Source: Caproicibacterium lactatifermentans (lineage in GTDB: Bacteria; Bacillota; Clostridia; Oscillospirales; Acutalibacteraceae). Taken from it: DNA of 64,000 nucleotides. Position numbers and translations under genes: made by a program. The notes beneath the pieces were generated by a model. It saw nothing but the letters and a program-made list of their open reading frames with translations, was not told where the DNA came from and did no database searches. Of this stretch, positions 25,512-34,792 are shown piece after piece. Position 1 is the first letter of the stretch. The number at the start of each line of letters is the position of its first letter. The DNA is taken from contig NZ_CP046051.1 of the NCBI RefSeq assembly GCF_013315815.1, positions 1,903,501 through 1,967,500 on the forward strand, written 5' to 3'.

Positions 25512-26567
25512 ATGTACAGAAAAGCTGCGGGCACGGCGGCTCTCTGTTTGGCGGCAGCTTTGCTGGTTTTTCCAAAGGCAGCCGCGCAGGGGGCCTCGGC
25601 GGGTATTTCCACCTGCCTAACCGTGCTGATTCCATCCCTGTATCCATTTTTGGTCATTACCGTGTTTCTAATCAAAAGCGGGGCAGCTTCTGCCATCGGT
25701 CAGCGCATCGGCGGACCGTTCGCGCGGCTGTTCGCTCTGCCGCCTGCCGCTGCGCCAGCCATTCTTATGGGCATGGTCGGCGGCTATCCCACCGGCTCCC
25801 GCGGGGCAGAAGCCCTGTACGAAAGCGGCGAACTGACCGCCCAGCAGGCAGAACGGCTGGTGCTGTTCTCCGTCAATGGCGGTCCGGCGTTCATCTGCAC
25901 AGCGGTCGGGCTTGGTTTCCTCGGCAGCGCACGCAGCGGACGGCTTTTGTTGGCTGTTCACCTTTGTGCTGGCCTTTTGGTTGGAATTCTGGTTGGCCTG
26001 CGCCACCACCGGGAACCGTTCCCACCCCCTCGACAGGGAAAATGGCCCGGCCCCGGCAAGGCGCTGCTGGCGGCCGCGCGCGATGCGGCCGCTTCTATGC
26101 TATTGATGTGCTGTTTCGTTATTTTATTCAGTACTTTCCTGTGTATACTGAAAATGTTCCTAAGCGGCCCCGTATTGGCGGCGCTGGCTGGTGTAAGTGA
26201 AGTGACGCTGGGCTGCCGCTCCCTTGGCGCACTGCACGCGCCGCTGTGGTGCTTTGCGCTGGTGCTGGGCTGGGGCGGTTTATGCGTTCACCTGCAGGTC
26301 CTGCAGGGACTTTCCTTTCCTGTACATACTGGCCGGTTTTGGCTGTGCCGGATTTTGCACGGCGGACTTTCCGCGCTGATGGTGCTGCCCTTTGCAAATC
26401 GGTTTTCCCCGGTACCCGTTCCCTCTGGACCCTCAATCGATGTTTTCGGCAGCTTTGCCCAAAGCCAGCCCGCGCTGTCCGGCAGCCTTGCCGCGGGCAT
26501 TGCGCTGGTAGTGCTGTGTGCCGCACTGTTAATGGATGGTGGCGGCAGGCAGGATTCTATGCTATAA
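25512..26567 (+). CDS. ylbJ: Sporulation integral membrane protein, YlbJ family
   Basis: A 351-residue polytopic membrane protein. The N-terminal GISTCLTVLIPSLYPFLVITVFLIKSG and the glycine-rich GMVGGYPTGSRGAEALYESGEL with VNGGPAFI are hallmark segments of YlbJ/nucleoside-recognition-domain (Gate) proteins. In Bacillus YlbJ is made in the mother cell and is required for normal spores; a transport role is suspected. The ribosome site is AGAGGGGGG. It is transcribed divergently from yqfC. Confidence 0.85.
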   Translation: MYRKAAGTAALCLAAALLVFPKAAAQGASAGISTCLTVLIPSLYPFLVITVFLIKSGAASAIGQRIGGPFARLFALPPAAAPAILMGMVGGYPTGSRGAEALYESGELTAQQAERLVLFSVNGGPAFICTAVGLGFLGSARSGRLLLAVHLCAGLLVGILVGLRHHREPFPPPRQGKWPGPGKALLAAARDAAASMLLMCCFVILFSTFLCILKMFLSGPVLAALAGVSEVTLGCRSLGALHAPLWCFALVLGWGGLCVHLQVLQGLSFPVHTGRFWLCRILHGGLSALMVLPFANRFSPVPVPSGPSIDVFGSFAQSQPALSGSLAAGIALVVLCAALLMDGGGRQDSML

Positions 26568-26624
26568 TGATGTTTAAATAGTCTTATTCCTGATTTGGTA
26601 GAAGATGGAAGGAGGCCAATCGCC

Positions 26625-26843
26625 TTGAAAGTGCAGACGAGCTGCTTTTTCAGCAGCAGTATTCCACCGCGGTGTGATTACTGTGCCCACGCGGCAGGTA
26701 CGCAGCCCTGCCTTTCCTGCCTGCTGGGACGAGAATTCCCGGAAAGCGGCAGATGCTGCCTTTTCCGGTATGACCCGCTGCGGCGGGTTCCTACTGTACA
26801 GCCGCCGATTCCCAAGCCGGACGCGGAAAATTTTAAGCTCTGA
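26625..26843 (+). CDS. Small Cys-rich conserved clostridial protein
   Basis: A 72-residue protein of unknown function. Two CxxC pairs (CDYC and CLSC), then CC-x-FRYDPLRRVP and a C-terminal acidic-aromatic tail (DAENFKL). This C-x2-C, C-x-KYDPLKR arrangement recurs in short clostridial proteins of unknown role and suggests a zinc site. The start is TTG at 26625, 9 bases after AAGGAGG, which excludes the upstream open frame. It is followed by a terminator and lies about 60 bases after ylbJ, so it may be cotranscribed with it. Confidence 0.65.
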   Translation: MKVQTSCFFSSSIPPRCDYCAHAAGTQPCLSCLLGREFPESGRCCLFRYDPLRRVPTVQPPIPKPDAENFKL

Positions 26844-26857
26844 CAAAAAGCAGAAAA

Positions 26858-26899
26858 ACAGCCACAGTGTCTTCTCTAAAGATACTGCGGCTGTTTCTA
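26858..26899. terminator. Terminator between the Cys-rich gene and pflB
   Basis: A 16-base stem with two imperfect pairs (26858-26873 with 26879-26894) is preceded by A-rich and followed by T-rich sequence, serving both converging genes. Confidence 0.75.
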
Positions 26900-26923
26900 T
26901 TTCATTTTTTAATTTTAATAATA

Positions 26924-29155
26924 TCAGACGCTTTCGTGGAAGGTACGGGCAATGACTTCTTCCTGCTGTTCCCGGGTAAGACGGATAAAGTTAACCGCAT
27001 AGCCCGAAACACGAATGGTAAGTGTCGGGTACTTTTCAGGATGATTCATGGCGTCTATCAGCGTTTCACGGTTCATCACATTGACGTTCAGGTGGTGGGC
27101 TCCCTGCGCAAAGTACCCCTCCAGCAGGGCCGTCAAATTATCTTCCCGCTGTGTTTCATCTTTGCCCAGTGCCACCGGCACAATCGAAAATGTGTTGGAG
27201 ATGCCGTCCTGACAAACACTGCGGTACGGGATTTTCGCCACGCTGTTCAGGGATGCCAGCGCACCGGAGTGGTCACGGCCGTGCATGGGGTTAGCGCCCG
27301 GTGCCAGCGGTTCCCCGCGGCGGCGGCCGTCCGGTGTGGTGCCGGTCTTTTTGCCATACATCACATTGCTGGTAATCGTTAGCGCCGACATAGTGTGCTT
27401 TGCTCCGCGGTACAGCGGATGCTTTTTCAGCTCACCGATAAAGTATTCCACAATATCCACCGCCAAATCGTCGGCACGGTCATCGTCGTTGCCGTACTGG
27501 GGGAACGTTCCCTCCGTACGAAAATCCACGGCAATTCCCTGCTCGTCGCGTACCGGATGCACCTTCGCATATTTGATTGCAGAAAGGGAGTCTGCCGCAA
27601 CGGACAGCCCCGCAATGCCAAACGCCATTAGCCGCTCCACATTCGTGTCGTGCAGGGCCATCTGGCTTGCTTCATAGGCATACTTGTCATGCATGAAATG
27701 AATAATATTATTCGCGTCCGTATAAAGCTGTGCCACATACTGCATTACTTTTTTGTAGTTTTCCCAAACCTTACTGTAATCCAGTACATCGCCGTTCAGC
27801 GGCGCAATGCCCGGCACCACCAGCTCACCCATACGCTCGTCCACGCCGCCGTTAATGGCCAGCAGCAGGCTTTTTGCAAGGTTGCAGCGCGCACCGAAAA
27901 ACTGCATTTGTTTTCCCAGCTTCATAGCGGACACACAGCAGGCAATGCCGTAATCATCGCCGTAAATTGGCCGCATGATATCGTCATTTTCATATTGAAT
28001 AGAATCGGTTGCAATGGAAATCTTGGCACAGTAGCGTTTAAACGCTTCCGGCAGGTGCTCACTCCACAAAACCGTAAGGTTCGGCTCCGGCGCAGTGCCA
28101 AGGTTGATAAGTGTATGCAGATAGCGGTATGAATTTTTGGTGACCAGCGAACGGCCATTCATGCCGACACCGCCGATGGACTCTGTCACCCAAGTGGGGT
28201 CGCCGCCGAAAAGTTCGTTGTATTCCGGCGTACGCAGATGCCGCACCAAACGCAGCTTAATAATGAACTGGTCCACAAGCTCCTGTGCGCCCGCCTCGGT
28301 CAGTGTGCCGTTCGTAAGGTCCCGCTGAATGTAAACGTCCAAAAATGTAGAAGTGCGTCCCAGGCTGGTCGCGGCACCGTTGTTTTCTTTGATACCGGCA
28401 AGGTATCCCATGTAAACTGCCTGTACTGCCTGCTGTGCCGTCGCCGCCGGTTTGGAAATATCCACCCCGTAGGACGCCGCTATTTTGGTCATTTCCCGCA
28501 GTGCACGGACCTGCTCGCTGACTTCTTCCGACAGACGGATACGCTCCTCTGTCATAGGGCCGTCCAATTCTGCGTGGTCTTTTTTCTTTTGCTCAATTAG
28601 GTAATCGGTACCGTAAAGCGCCACCCGGCGGTAATCACCGATAATGCGGCCGCGGCCATAGGCATCCGGCAGGCCGGTCAGCAGGCCGACGTGCCGTGCC
28701 GTCCGCACACGTTTGGGATAAGCGTCAAACACACCGTCGTTGTGTGTTTTGCGGTAAGCGGTAAAATGACGTTCAATTTCCGGGTCCAGCTGATAGCCAT
28801 ACTGTTCCAAACTTTCCTTTGCCATACGCATACCGCCGTATGGGTTCACCATGCGTTTTAGAGGTGCGTCCGTCTGCAGGCCGACAATCACTTCGTTTTC
28901 TCGGTCGATATAACCAGGCTCAAAATTGTTGATGCCGGAAATACGCTTGGTTTCTACGTCCAGCATACCGCCGTTTTCCCGTTCCTTTTGCAGAAGGTCC
29001 GTGCATTTTCCCCAGACCTTTTCTGTTTTCTCTGTGGGGCCGGTTAAAAAGGATTCGTCTCCCTCGTAAAGTGTATAGTTTTTCTGAATGAAGCTGCGTA
29101 CATCAATTTCCCGCTGCCAGCGGCCTTCCTGAAAACCATTCCATGCACTGTTCAT
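26924..29155 (-). CDS. pflB: Pyruvate formate-lyase (formate C-acetyltransferase)
   Basis: A 743-residue glycyl radical enzyme: pyruvate + CoA to acetyl-CoA + formate. The catalytic cysteine pair is in GIACCVSAM in the middle of the protein, and the glycyl radical loop RVSGYAV lies about 25 residues before the C-terminus. Start ATG 29155 has GGGAGGT upstream and overlaps the pflA stop by 4 bases (ATGA). Unusually pflA precedes pflB. Expression is probably controlled by the ZTP riboswitch upstream of pflA. Confidence 0.98.
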   Translation of the reverse strand: MNSAWNGFQEGRWQREIDVRSFIQKNYTLYEGDESFLTGPTEKTEKVWGKCTDLLQKERENGGMLDVETKRISGINNFEPGYIDRENEVIVGLQTDAPLKRMVNPYGGMRMAKESLEQYGYQLDPEIERHFTAYRKTHNDGVFDAYPKRVRTARHVGLLTGLPDAYGRGRIIGDYRRVALYGTDYLIEQKKKDHAELDGPMTEERIRLSEEVSEQVRALREMTKIAASYGVDISKPAATAQQAVQAVYMGYLAGIKENNGAATSLGRTSTFLDVYIQRDLTNGTLTEAGAQELVDQFIIKLRLVRHLRTPEYNELFGGDPTWVTESIGGVGMNGRSLVTKNSYRYLHTLINLGTAPEPNLTVLWSEHLPEAFKRYCAKISIATDSIQYENDDIMRPIYGDDYGIACCVSAMKLGKQMQFFGARCNLAKSLLLAINGGVDERMGELVVPGIAPLNGDVLDYSKVWENYKKVMQYVAQLYTDANNIIHFMHDKYAYEASQMALHDTNVERLMAFGIAGLSVAADSLSAIKYAKVHPVRDEQGIAVDFRTEGTFPQYGNDDDRADDLAVDIVEYFIGELKKHPLYRGAKHTMSALTITSNVMYGKKTGTTPDGRRRGEPLAPGANPMHGRDHSGALASLNSVAKIPYRSVCQDGISNTFSIVPVALGKDETQREDNLTALLEGYFAQGAHHLNVNVMNRETLIDAMNHPEKYPTLTIRVSGYAVNFIRLTREQQEEVIARTFHESV

Positions 29156-29913
29156 TTTACAGTACCTCCCGTTTGCTCTGGTGTCGGATTTCTTTCTCCT
29201 TTGTTTACTGGGAAATAGCACCGCTGCCACTGTTCCGTTAAGGATGGGTCCATTGCTGGCGTACCGGCCAGCCGGTACGGAATGCCCAGTACCTTGTACT
29301 TGTGTACGCCCAGCAGATGGTACGGCAGCAGCTCCACTTTCTGTACATTGGGTACTTTTTTGTCAATAAATGTGCGCAGCGCCTGCATATGCGCCTCACC
29401 ATCCGTCAGCCCCGGCACGACTACATGGCGCACCCACACCGGTGTACCAGCTTTTTTGACGGCAGCCAAAAAATGCGTGGTTTCGGTTAAGCTTTGTCCG
29501 GTCATGCAGTGATAGCTTTCCTCTGTAATCTGCTTCACATCATACAGGACCAAATCGGTGTATTGTAGAATCTCGTCATAGCTGCCGCAGCCGTATCCGG
29601 CAGTGTCCAAGCAGGTGTGGATGCCCGCTTTTTTGCACAGCTGCAGCGTTTCCAGCAGGAACTCCGGCTGCAGAAGCGGCTCACCTCCGGAAAAGGTAAC
29701 ACCGCCGCCGCGTGAAAAGTAGGGCCGGCAGCGCAGAACTTTCCGTGTCACTTCTTCCGGCGTCATCTGGGTGCCGCCCTGTTCCTGCCATGTGTCCGGG
29801 TTGTGACAAAACAGACACCGCAGACGGCAGCCCTGCAAAAAAACCACTACACGAATGCCCGGGCCGTCCACCATTCCCATGGTTTCCAGTGAATGTACGT
29901 TTCCCAGTATCAA
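29152..29913 (-). CDS. pflA: Pyruvate formate-lyase activating enzyme
   Basis: A 253-residue radical SAM enzyme that installs the glycyl radical on PflB. The 4Fe-4S motif C-x3-C-x2-C is at residues 29, 33 and 36 (GCRLRCLFC), followed by the SAM-binding [10 protein letters not shown] segment and the YDVKQI stretch. The start is TTG 29913, after AAGGAGGG at good spacing; the longer ATG frame has no ribosome site. It is first in the pflA-pflB operon, with the riboswitch and terminator in its 5' leader. Confidence 0.95.
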   Translation of the reverse strand: MILGNVHSLETMGMVDGPGIRVVVFLQGCRLRCLFCHNPDTWQEQGGTQMTPEEVTRKVLRCRPYFSRGGGVTFSGGEPLLQPEFLLETLQLCKKAGIHTCLDTAGYGCGSYDEILQYTDLVLYDVKQITEESYHCMTGQSLTETTHFLAAVKKAGTPVWVRHVVVPGLTDGEAHMQALRTFIDKKVPNVQKVELLPYHLLGVHKYKVLGIPYRLAGTPAMDPSLTEQWQRCYFPVNKGERNPTPEQTGGTVK

Positions 29914-29949
29914 ATCTCTGCCCTCCTTTTCTCTTCCGGGGGTCAAAAA

Positions 29950-30050
29950 GAGCAAAAAGGGCCGACCGCCCGGGTGCTTGCCCAGACGGTCGGCTCTTCT
30001 TGGCCATACTCCATGTGGTATACTCCACTTCCGTCAGTCGTATGGCTGCT
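29950..30050 (-). promoter_or_regulatory. ZTP (pfl-motif) riboswitch with overlapping terminator
   Basis: The minus-strand leader matches the ZTP riboswitch: P1 GCCATAC (30046-30040) with GTATGGC (30009-30003), P2 GTGG/CCAC (30027-30024 with 30018-30015), the ACGACTGACGGAA segment between them, and further on the hallmark CCGTCTGGGCA (consensus CCGCCUGGGCA). That last element lies in the 5' arm of an intrinsic terminator (29994-29987 with 29968-29961, T run 29958-29954). The class senses ZMP/ZTP, which accumulates when 10-formyl-tetrahydrofolate is short. Ligand binding would prevent termination and raise pflA-pflB, hence formate supply. The call is from recalled consensus, without covariance scoring. 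Confidence 0.8.
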
Positions 30051-30058
30051 ATGGCTTC

Positions 30059-30087
30059 AGCATACCGGCTTTTCGCCGGAAAGTCAA
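30059..30087 (-). promoter_or_regulatory. Promoter of the pflA-pflB leader
   Basis: Minus-strand TTGACT (30087-30082) and TATGCT (30064-30059) with a 17-base spacer. Transcription would start near 30052, just before the riboswitch P1. Confidence 0.8.
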
Positions 30088-30102
30088 GTACTTTTTTCGG
30101 TT

Positions 30103-31272
30103 TTACGCAAAAATATCCGTTTTGCGCATACGGTCAGCGGCTTGCCGCAAAGCTTCTTCGTCCTGCACCAAGGCCATGCGTACATGACCCTTTCCGCTGG
30201 GGCCAAACGCACTGCCCGGCGTTACCAGCACACCGGCCTTGTCCGCAAGCTCCAGTGCGAAGCGAGTATCGTCCTCGCCGTACTTTGCGGGAATTTCCGC
30301 CCAAACGAACATGGTTGCCGCCGGCTTTGCAAAGTGCCAGCCCAAAGCTTCAAACGCACTGCATAGCACGTCCCTGCGCTTTTCGTAAGCGGCACGGGTA
30401 CGCTCCACACAGGACTGATCCCCGGTAATGGCAGCAGCCGCAGCCTTTTGAACCGGCAGGAACATACCGTAATCCAGGTTGGACTTCAGTGTTTTCAGCA
30501 TTTTAACAATCTGCGCGTTGCCGACACAGAAACCCACACGCGCACCGGCCATGCCGTAGGTCTTGCTCAGCGAGTTAAATTCCACACCGACATCGGCGGC
30601 ACCCGGGAACCGCAGGAAGCTGCCGCAGTGAACGCCGTCAAACACCAATTCACTGTAGGCGTTATCATGCAGCACAATAATATCGTACTTTTTGGCAAAA
30701 GCAATGAGCTTTTCATAAAACCAGTCGGGGGCAAGTGCCGTGGTCGGGTTATTGGGGTAAGACACCACCATCAGCTTGGCCGCCTTCGCATCTGCTTCCG
30801 GAATCGCGTCAAAATCGATTAAGTAATTGTTCTCTTTTTTTAGGGGCATCCAGCAGAGCTTGGCTCCTGCCAGCATTGGCCCGCAGCTGAAAGCTGGATA
30901 GCACGGGTCCGGTACCAGCACAGTATCACCCGGGTCCGCAATGGACAGGGCAATATGCGTCAGGCCCTCCTGTGAACCCAGCAGGGAACATACCTGTGTG
31001 TTCGGGTCCAGCTTTACCTGGTAGCGGCGGCTGTACCACTGCGCCACTGCCTGCTGCAGTGCTTCCGTGTCGCTGATGGCATAAATATACTGTGTCGGGT
31101 CTAGCGCGGACTCCGCCAGCACCCGGCGGATAGCCTCCACCGGCGGGATATTCGGTGTGCCGACGCTCAGGTCAATGACCTGCATTCCCTGTGCTTCTTT
31201 TTTCTGTTTCAGGGCCAGCAATTCCGAAAAGACGCCCTCCCCGAAGTGTTCCATTCTCTTTGCAAACTGCAA
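30103..31272 (-). CDS. PLP-dependent class I/II aminotransferase
   Basis: A fold-type I aminotransferase, 389 residues from TTG 31272 (397 from ATG 31296). The PLP lysine is in SLSKTYGMAGARVGF, the conserved PNNPT loop and the C-terminal Arg region (GHVRMALV) are present, and the N-terminal DLSVGTPNIPP is typical of the aspartate/LL-diaminopimelate aminotransferase group. The substrate cannot be fixed. I prefer TTG because GGGAG lies 10 bases upstream and the protein then begins MQFAKRM, as in relatives. It lies upstream of the pfl promoter; no separate terminator of its own is obvious. Confidence 0.85.
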   Translation of the reverse strand: MQFAKRMEHFGEGVFSELLALKQKKEAQGMQVIDLSVGTPNIPPVEAIRRVLAESALDPTQYIYAISDTEALQQAVAQWYSRRYQVKLDPNTQVCSLLGSQEGLTHIALSIADPGDTVLVPDPCYPAFSCGPMLAGAKLCWMPLKKENNYLIDFDAIPEADAKAAKLMVVSYPNNPTTALAPDWFYEKLIAFAKKYDIIVLHDNAYSELVFDGVHCGSFLRFPGAADVGVEFNSLSKTYGMAGARVGFCVGNAQIVKMLKTLKSNLDYGMFLPVQKAAAAAITGDQSCVERTRAAYEKRRDVLCSAFEALGWHFAKPAATMFVWAEIPAKYGEDDTRFALELADKAGVLVTPGSAFGPSGKGHVRMALVQDEEALRQAADRMRKTDIFA

Positions 31273-31461
31273 TTCCTGCACGCTCCCTTTTTTCATTGCC
31301 CACAAAAATTCTCTCTTCCTGTTCTGCCTAAGAAAGAATGGCAGGTCTATCGGAAATTGTACACGCAGGAACAGCATTCGTCAACTTTTTGCAGCATTTG
31401 TTTTTTTAAAATGCAAAAGGCGGGACTACCCGGCCATTTTCGCCGAAGCAGTTCCGCTTTT

Positions 31462-31776
31462 TTATGGTTTCTTTGCTTTTTTCCATCTTTTCAGCAGGGT
31501 ACGGACAAGCTGCAGCGTAACAAGCCCCACCGCAGCACCCAGCAATAATCCAATTTCCAGCGCGGCCGCAGAGATATGCGGCAGGCCGACCAAATCATAC
31601 GTTGGAAACGCAAGCCCCGTCAGGCAGCCAACACCGGCGCCGGAAAAAGCCGCCAGCAGGGCATACAACAGCGCCGTCATATCCTTCCGGCTGCCACCTC
31701 TGTGGCGGCGGCGCCACTCCCGCCCGGTAACCTCTTTTTCGGAACCGTCCGTTTTTCGCAGAAGCATTTTTCTCAA
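31462..31776 (-). CDS. Small membrane protein of unknown function
   Basis: A 104-residue protein, not recognised. A basic N-terminal region of about 30 residues (REWRRRHRGGSRK) precedes two hydrophobic segments (about 35-55 and 68-90), and the tail is KRWKKAKKP. Both ends are positively charged, suggesting a cytoplasmic orientation. Start TTG 31776 lies 8 bases after AAGGAGG; the in-frame ATG at 31767 would be too far. It lies between trpA and the aminotransferase but has no visible link to either. Confidence 0.55.
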   Translation of the reverse strand: MRKMLLRKTDGSEKEVTGREWRRRHRGGSRKDMTALLYALLAAFSGAGVGCLTGLAFPTYDLVGLPHISAAALEIGLLLGAAVGLVTLQLVRTLLKRWKKAKKP

Positions 31777-31884
31777 AGCTGCCGCCTCCTTCCCTGTTTG
31801 CTTTTTATCGTAGGCAGTTTCTGTGGACAGAAAACAGACAAATTGCGAACATTCTGAAAACAAACAGTGAAAAGCCTCCCATAC

Positions 31885-32661
31885 TCATATTTCCCTCAAA
31901 ATGTCCTTCATGGATTTGACATACGCATAGATATGCCCGCCGGCATTGTCCCCATACCTCTCTGCCAACTTAACAATGGCACTGCCAACGATGACGCCGT
32001 CCGCAATGCTGCCAATTTTCTTTACCTGCTCCGGTGTATTGATGTCAAAACCGACCGCCGCCGGTGTCTGTGTGCTTTCCCGTGCCTCTTTCAGAATAGA
32101 GGCAAGGCCGGTGTTAATCTGGCTGCGCATACCGGTTACACCCATGGAGGAAACAATATACAAGAATCCCTCGGAATCCCCCGTAATGCGGCGAATACGC
32201 TCATGGGAAGTGGGTACAATCATGGAAATCACTTTCACATCATTTTTACGGGCGGTTTCCTGAATCTCTCCCTTTTCCTCATACGGCAGGTCCGGTACAA
32301 TGATACCATCTATGCCGACTTTGCGGCACCGGTCAAAGAAGCGCTCATTGCCGTAGCTGAAGACCGGATTGTAGTAGGTCATAAAGACCAGCGGCACATC
32401 AGTCTTTTGCCGCAGGTCCTCTACCATGTCAAAAACACCGTCCGTGGTCGTGTCGGCCTGCAGCGCGCGCAGGTCAGCTTCCTGAATGACAATTCCCTCG
32501 GCGATAGGGTCCGAAAATGGGATGCCGATTTCCACCAGGTCACAGCCGGCCCTAACCATTTGCAGGATATATTCCTCTGTTTTTTCAAGGGACGGGTCAC
32601 CTGCTGTAATAAACCCAATAAGTGCTTTTCCGTTTTCAAAAGCCTTGTGTATTCTGTTCAT
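31885..32661 (-). CDS. trpA: Tryptophan synthase alpha subunit
   Basis: A 258-residue TIM barrel that cleaves indole-3-glycerol phosphate to indole and G3P, passing indole to TrpB through a tunnel. The catalytic glutamate is in [11 protein letters not shown] (Glu44). The position of the second acid (Asp60 in Salmonella, in the DPLADG segment) is Glu here (DPIAEG). The phosphate-binding [10 protein letters not shown] and GVIVGSAIV segments are present. The start overlaps the trpB stop by 4 bases. Only trpB and trpA are in this operon; trpEDCF are not in the window. Confidence 0.97.
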   Translation of the reverse strand: MNRIHKAFENGKALIGFITAGDPSLEKTEEYILQMVRAGCDLVEIGIPFSDPIAEGIVIQEADLRALQADTTTDGVFDMVEDLRQKTDVPLVFMTYYNPVFSYGNERFFDRCRKVGIDGIIVPDLPYEEKGEIQETARKNDVKVISMIVPTSHERIRRITGDSEGFLYIVSSMGVTGMRSQINTGLASILKEARESTQTPAAVGFDINTPEQVKKIGSIADGVIVGSAIVKLAERYGDNAGGHIYAYVKSMKDILREI

Positions 32662-33842
32662 TCTGTCAAGTCCCTCCCTCGATAGCGGGCAATGGACACC
32701 ACGTCTTTATCTCCTCTGCCGGAAAGGCAGATAATCATGCTCTGGTCTTTGCGCATGGTGGGTGCCAGCTTCATGGCGTAGGCCACCGCGTGCGCACTTT
32801 CAATCGCGCAGATAATGCCCTCGATACGGGCAATGTACTCAAATGCGTTCACGGCCTCGTCGTCCGTAACCGGCACATACTGTGCCCGGCCGATGTCACG
32901 CAGATAGGCGTGCTCTGGACCAACGCCGGGGTAGTCCAGCCCAGCGGAAATGGAGTAGACCTGTGAAATCTGGCCGTACCGGTTCTGACAGAAATAGGAC
33001 TTCATGCCGTGAAAAACGCCGAGTTTTCCGGTTCCCATGGTGGCGGCAGTCTGTGCGGTGTCTACGCCGCGCCCCGCGGCCTCACAGCCGATGAGACGAA
33101 CCTCTTTGTCGGGAATGAAATGATAAAACATTCCCATAGCGTTGCTGCCACCGCCCACACAGGCCAGCACAGCATCCGGAAGTTTGCCCTGAATTTTTAA
33201 AATTTGCCGGTGTGCTTCCCTGCTGATAACGCTCTGGAAGTCACGCACCATGGTTGGGTACGGGTGTGGCCCCATGACAGAACCGATGATATAGGCAGTG
33301 TCGTCCACACGGCTGGCCCACTCCCGCATGGCCTCGTTAATGGCGTCTTTTAGGGTGCCGGTGCCGCTGGTCACCGGGTGAACCTTTGCACCCAGCAGTT
33401 CCATGCGATACACGTTCAGCGCCTGCCGCTCGGTATCCTTTTCCCCCATGAACACTTCACATTCCATGCCCAACAGGGCGGCACCGGTCGCGGCGGCGAC
33501 ACCGTGCTGTCCCGCGCCGGTCTCGGCGATAATGCGTGTCTTTCCCATGCGTTTTGCCAGCAGTACCTGCCCCAGCACATTGTTGATTTTATGGGAACCG
33601 GTATGGTTCAGGTCCTCACGCTTCAGGTAAATCTTTGCGCCGCCGAGGTCCTTGGTCATTTTCTCCGCATAGTAAAGCAGTGACGGCCGGTTTGCATAAC
33701 CGCACAGCAGAGTATGCAGTTCCTCCTGAAACGCCGGGTCCTCTTTGTAGTACAGATAGGCTTCTTCCAGCCTTTTCAGCTCACTCATCAGTGTTTCGGG
33801 CACATACTGCCCGCCGTGAATGCCAAATCTTCCTTTAGCCAT
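32658..33842 (-). CDS. trpB: Tryptophan synthase beta subunit
   Basis: A 394-residue PLP enzyme that joins indole and serine. The Schiff-base lysine is Lys85 in HTGSHKINN, the substrate loop ETGAGQHG is present, and the phosphate-binding GGGSNAMG loop is intact; this is the TrpB1 form that pairs with TrpA. It is the first gene of trpBA and is preceded by a tryptophan T-box. The start has AGGAGG about 7 bases upstream. Confidence 0.98.
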   Translation of the reverse strand: MAKGRFGIHGGQYVPETLMSELKRLEEAYLYYKEDPAFQEELHTLLCGYANRPSLLYYAEKMTKDLGGAKIYLKREDLNHTGSHKINNVLGQVLLAKRMGKTRIIAETGAGQHGVAAATGAALLGMECEVFMGEKDTERQALNVYRMELLGAKVHPVTSGTGTLKDAINEAMREWASRVDDTAYIIGSVMGPHPYPTMVRDFQSVISREAHRQILKIQGKLPDAVLACVGGGSNAMGMFYHFIPDKEVRLIGCEAAGRGVDTAQTAATMGTGKLGVFHGMKSYFCQNRYGQISQVYSISAGLDYPGVGPEHAYLRDIGRAQYVPVTDDEAVNAFEYIARIEGIICAIESAHAVAYAMKLAPTMRKDQSMIICLSGRGDKDVVSIARYRGRDLTE

Positions 33843-33976
33843 TGCGCAGCCTCCTAATCATACCATCTATTTTTTTGGGTCTTTGCGGCCGTTCAGCTGT
33901 ATATCGGCCCGTCTCCCACAAATATGGTTTCGGCATATTTGTCCCTCCCACAGTTTTTGTCCCCAGGAAAGAACGC

Positions 33977-34288
33977 AAAAAGGCCCGTCCCGGGCAGACA
34001 GAATATAATCTATCCGCCAAGGACGGGCCTTAAAAATTCTCGGCTCGCGGTGCCACCTTGTTTCGCGGCAAAGTGCCGCACACTTATTGGGAGTACCAGC
34101 ATACTCCCGTCCCGTTACGCTGGCCCTGCGTCGCGGAATACTTGGCAGCTTTCAGCTGCCTTTGACCGCGCCCTCAGTGGTCCATTTAACTGCCTGCTTT
34201 CGGTCCGGTTCTCAGCTTCCCGGGCTCTCTGTACGGGCAATGGACAGTTTTTATCTCCACTTCATCGGTTTAAAGTAATATTTGATTT
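33977..34288 (-). promoter_or_regulatory. Tryptophan T-box riboswitch upstream of trpBA
   Basis: The minus-strand leader has all T-box parts: Stem I with the AGAGAGCCCGG and GCTGAGAACCGG segments, a specifier loop with UGG (Trp codon, 34184-34182) followed by ACC, and the T-box bulge AAGGTGGCACCGCG (about 34060-34046). A terminator pairs AGGCCCGTCC (34030-34021) with GGACGGGCCT (33990-33981), followed by T residues. Uncharged tRNA-Trp should stabilise the antiterminator and switch on trpBA. The specifier reading is from position in the loop, not from a computed fold. Confidence 0.9.
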
Positions 34289-34294
34289 GCTACC

Positions 34295-34322
34295 ATTATA
34301 CGCAGCGAACAGAATTTGTCAA
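34295..34322 (-). promoter_or_regulatory. Consensus promoter of the trpBA T-box transcript
   Basis: Minus-strand TTGACA (34322-34317) and TATAAT (34300-34295), both perfect matches, with a 16-base spacer. Confidence 0.9.
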
Positions 34323-34447
34323 CTGCTTTTTGCACTTTTTTACCGGAACTGAAAAATTTCTCGGCAGGGTGATTTCCTGTGGCATGCCCTTTTTTGCCCT
34401 TTCAAGGGACCATGTGTTCCTGTTCTGCATAAATTTACCCGTAAAAA

Positions 34448-34488
34448 GGGGAGCTGAGGTCCAAAAATGGACCTCAGCTCCCCTTTGT
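34448..34488. terminator. Perfect 15-bp inverted repeat in divergent intergenic region
   Basis: GGGGAGCTGAGGTCC (34448-34462) and its exact complement (34469-34483) flank an AAAAAT loop. On the minus strand five T residues follow, terminator-like; on the plus strand three T residues follow. It stands between a minus-strand promoter (34322) and a plus-strand promoter (34512), with no gene visibly ending at it. Confidence 0.6.
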
Positions 34489-34511
34489 TCAAACATTTGT
34501 TCATAAAAGTA

Positions 34512-34540
34512 TTGCATATCACTCCAAAGTTTTGTAAGAT
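34512..34540 (+). promoter_or_regulatory. Promoter of the small protein/sigma-like pair
   Basis: TTGCAT (34512-34517) and TAAGAT (34535-34540) are 17 bases apart, about 45 bases before the first start codon. Confidence 0.6.
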
Positions 34541-34588
34541 GGAATTTAGAGGGATTCCGCTGCACAGAGAAAGTGAGTGGTTAAGAAT

Positions 34589-34792
34589 ATGGATAACTGG
34601 AAATGGGGACAAGAGTATTTGCAAGAAGCGGAGGTACTGAAAAAGCACCTGTTGCCTGTTCGCAAAGCACTGAAAAGTCGCACCCTAGGTGTGGAAGAAA
34701 GTCAAAAGTTCGCCCAGCGGGAAAGTATGCTGTATCAGATGTACCTTGAGTGCCGTGCAACCGGGCGCCATCTGCAGGAGAGCCGGCCATGA
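34589..34792 (+). CDS. Small hypothetical protein, partner of sigma-like protein
   Basis: A 67-residue mostly helical, charged protein with no recognised domain (begins MDNWKWGQEYLQEAEVL). It overlaps the downstream helix-turn-helix gene by 4 bases (ATGA). Similar pairs of a small helical protein and a region-4-like protein occur in clostridial genomes, often near mobile elements, but no phage gene is seen here. ATG 34589 is chosen; an in-frame GTG lies at 34577, and the ribosome site is weak in both cases. Confidence 0.55.
   Translation: MDNWKWGQEYLQEAEVLKKHLLPVRKALKSRTLGVEESQKFAQRESMLYQMYLECRATGRHLQESRP

Noticed and set aside
34296..34565. 89-codon minus-strand frame across the T-box promoter
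   Set aside because: It spans the perfect palindrome and a strong promoter, has no ribosome site, and resembles nothing known.
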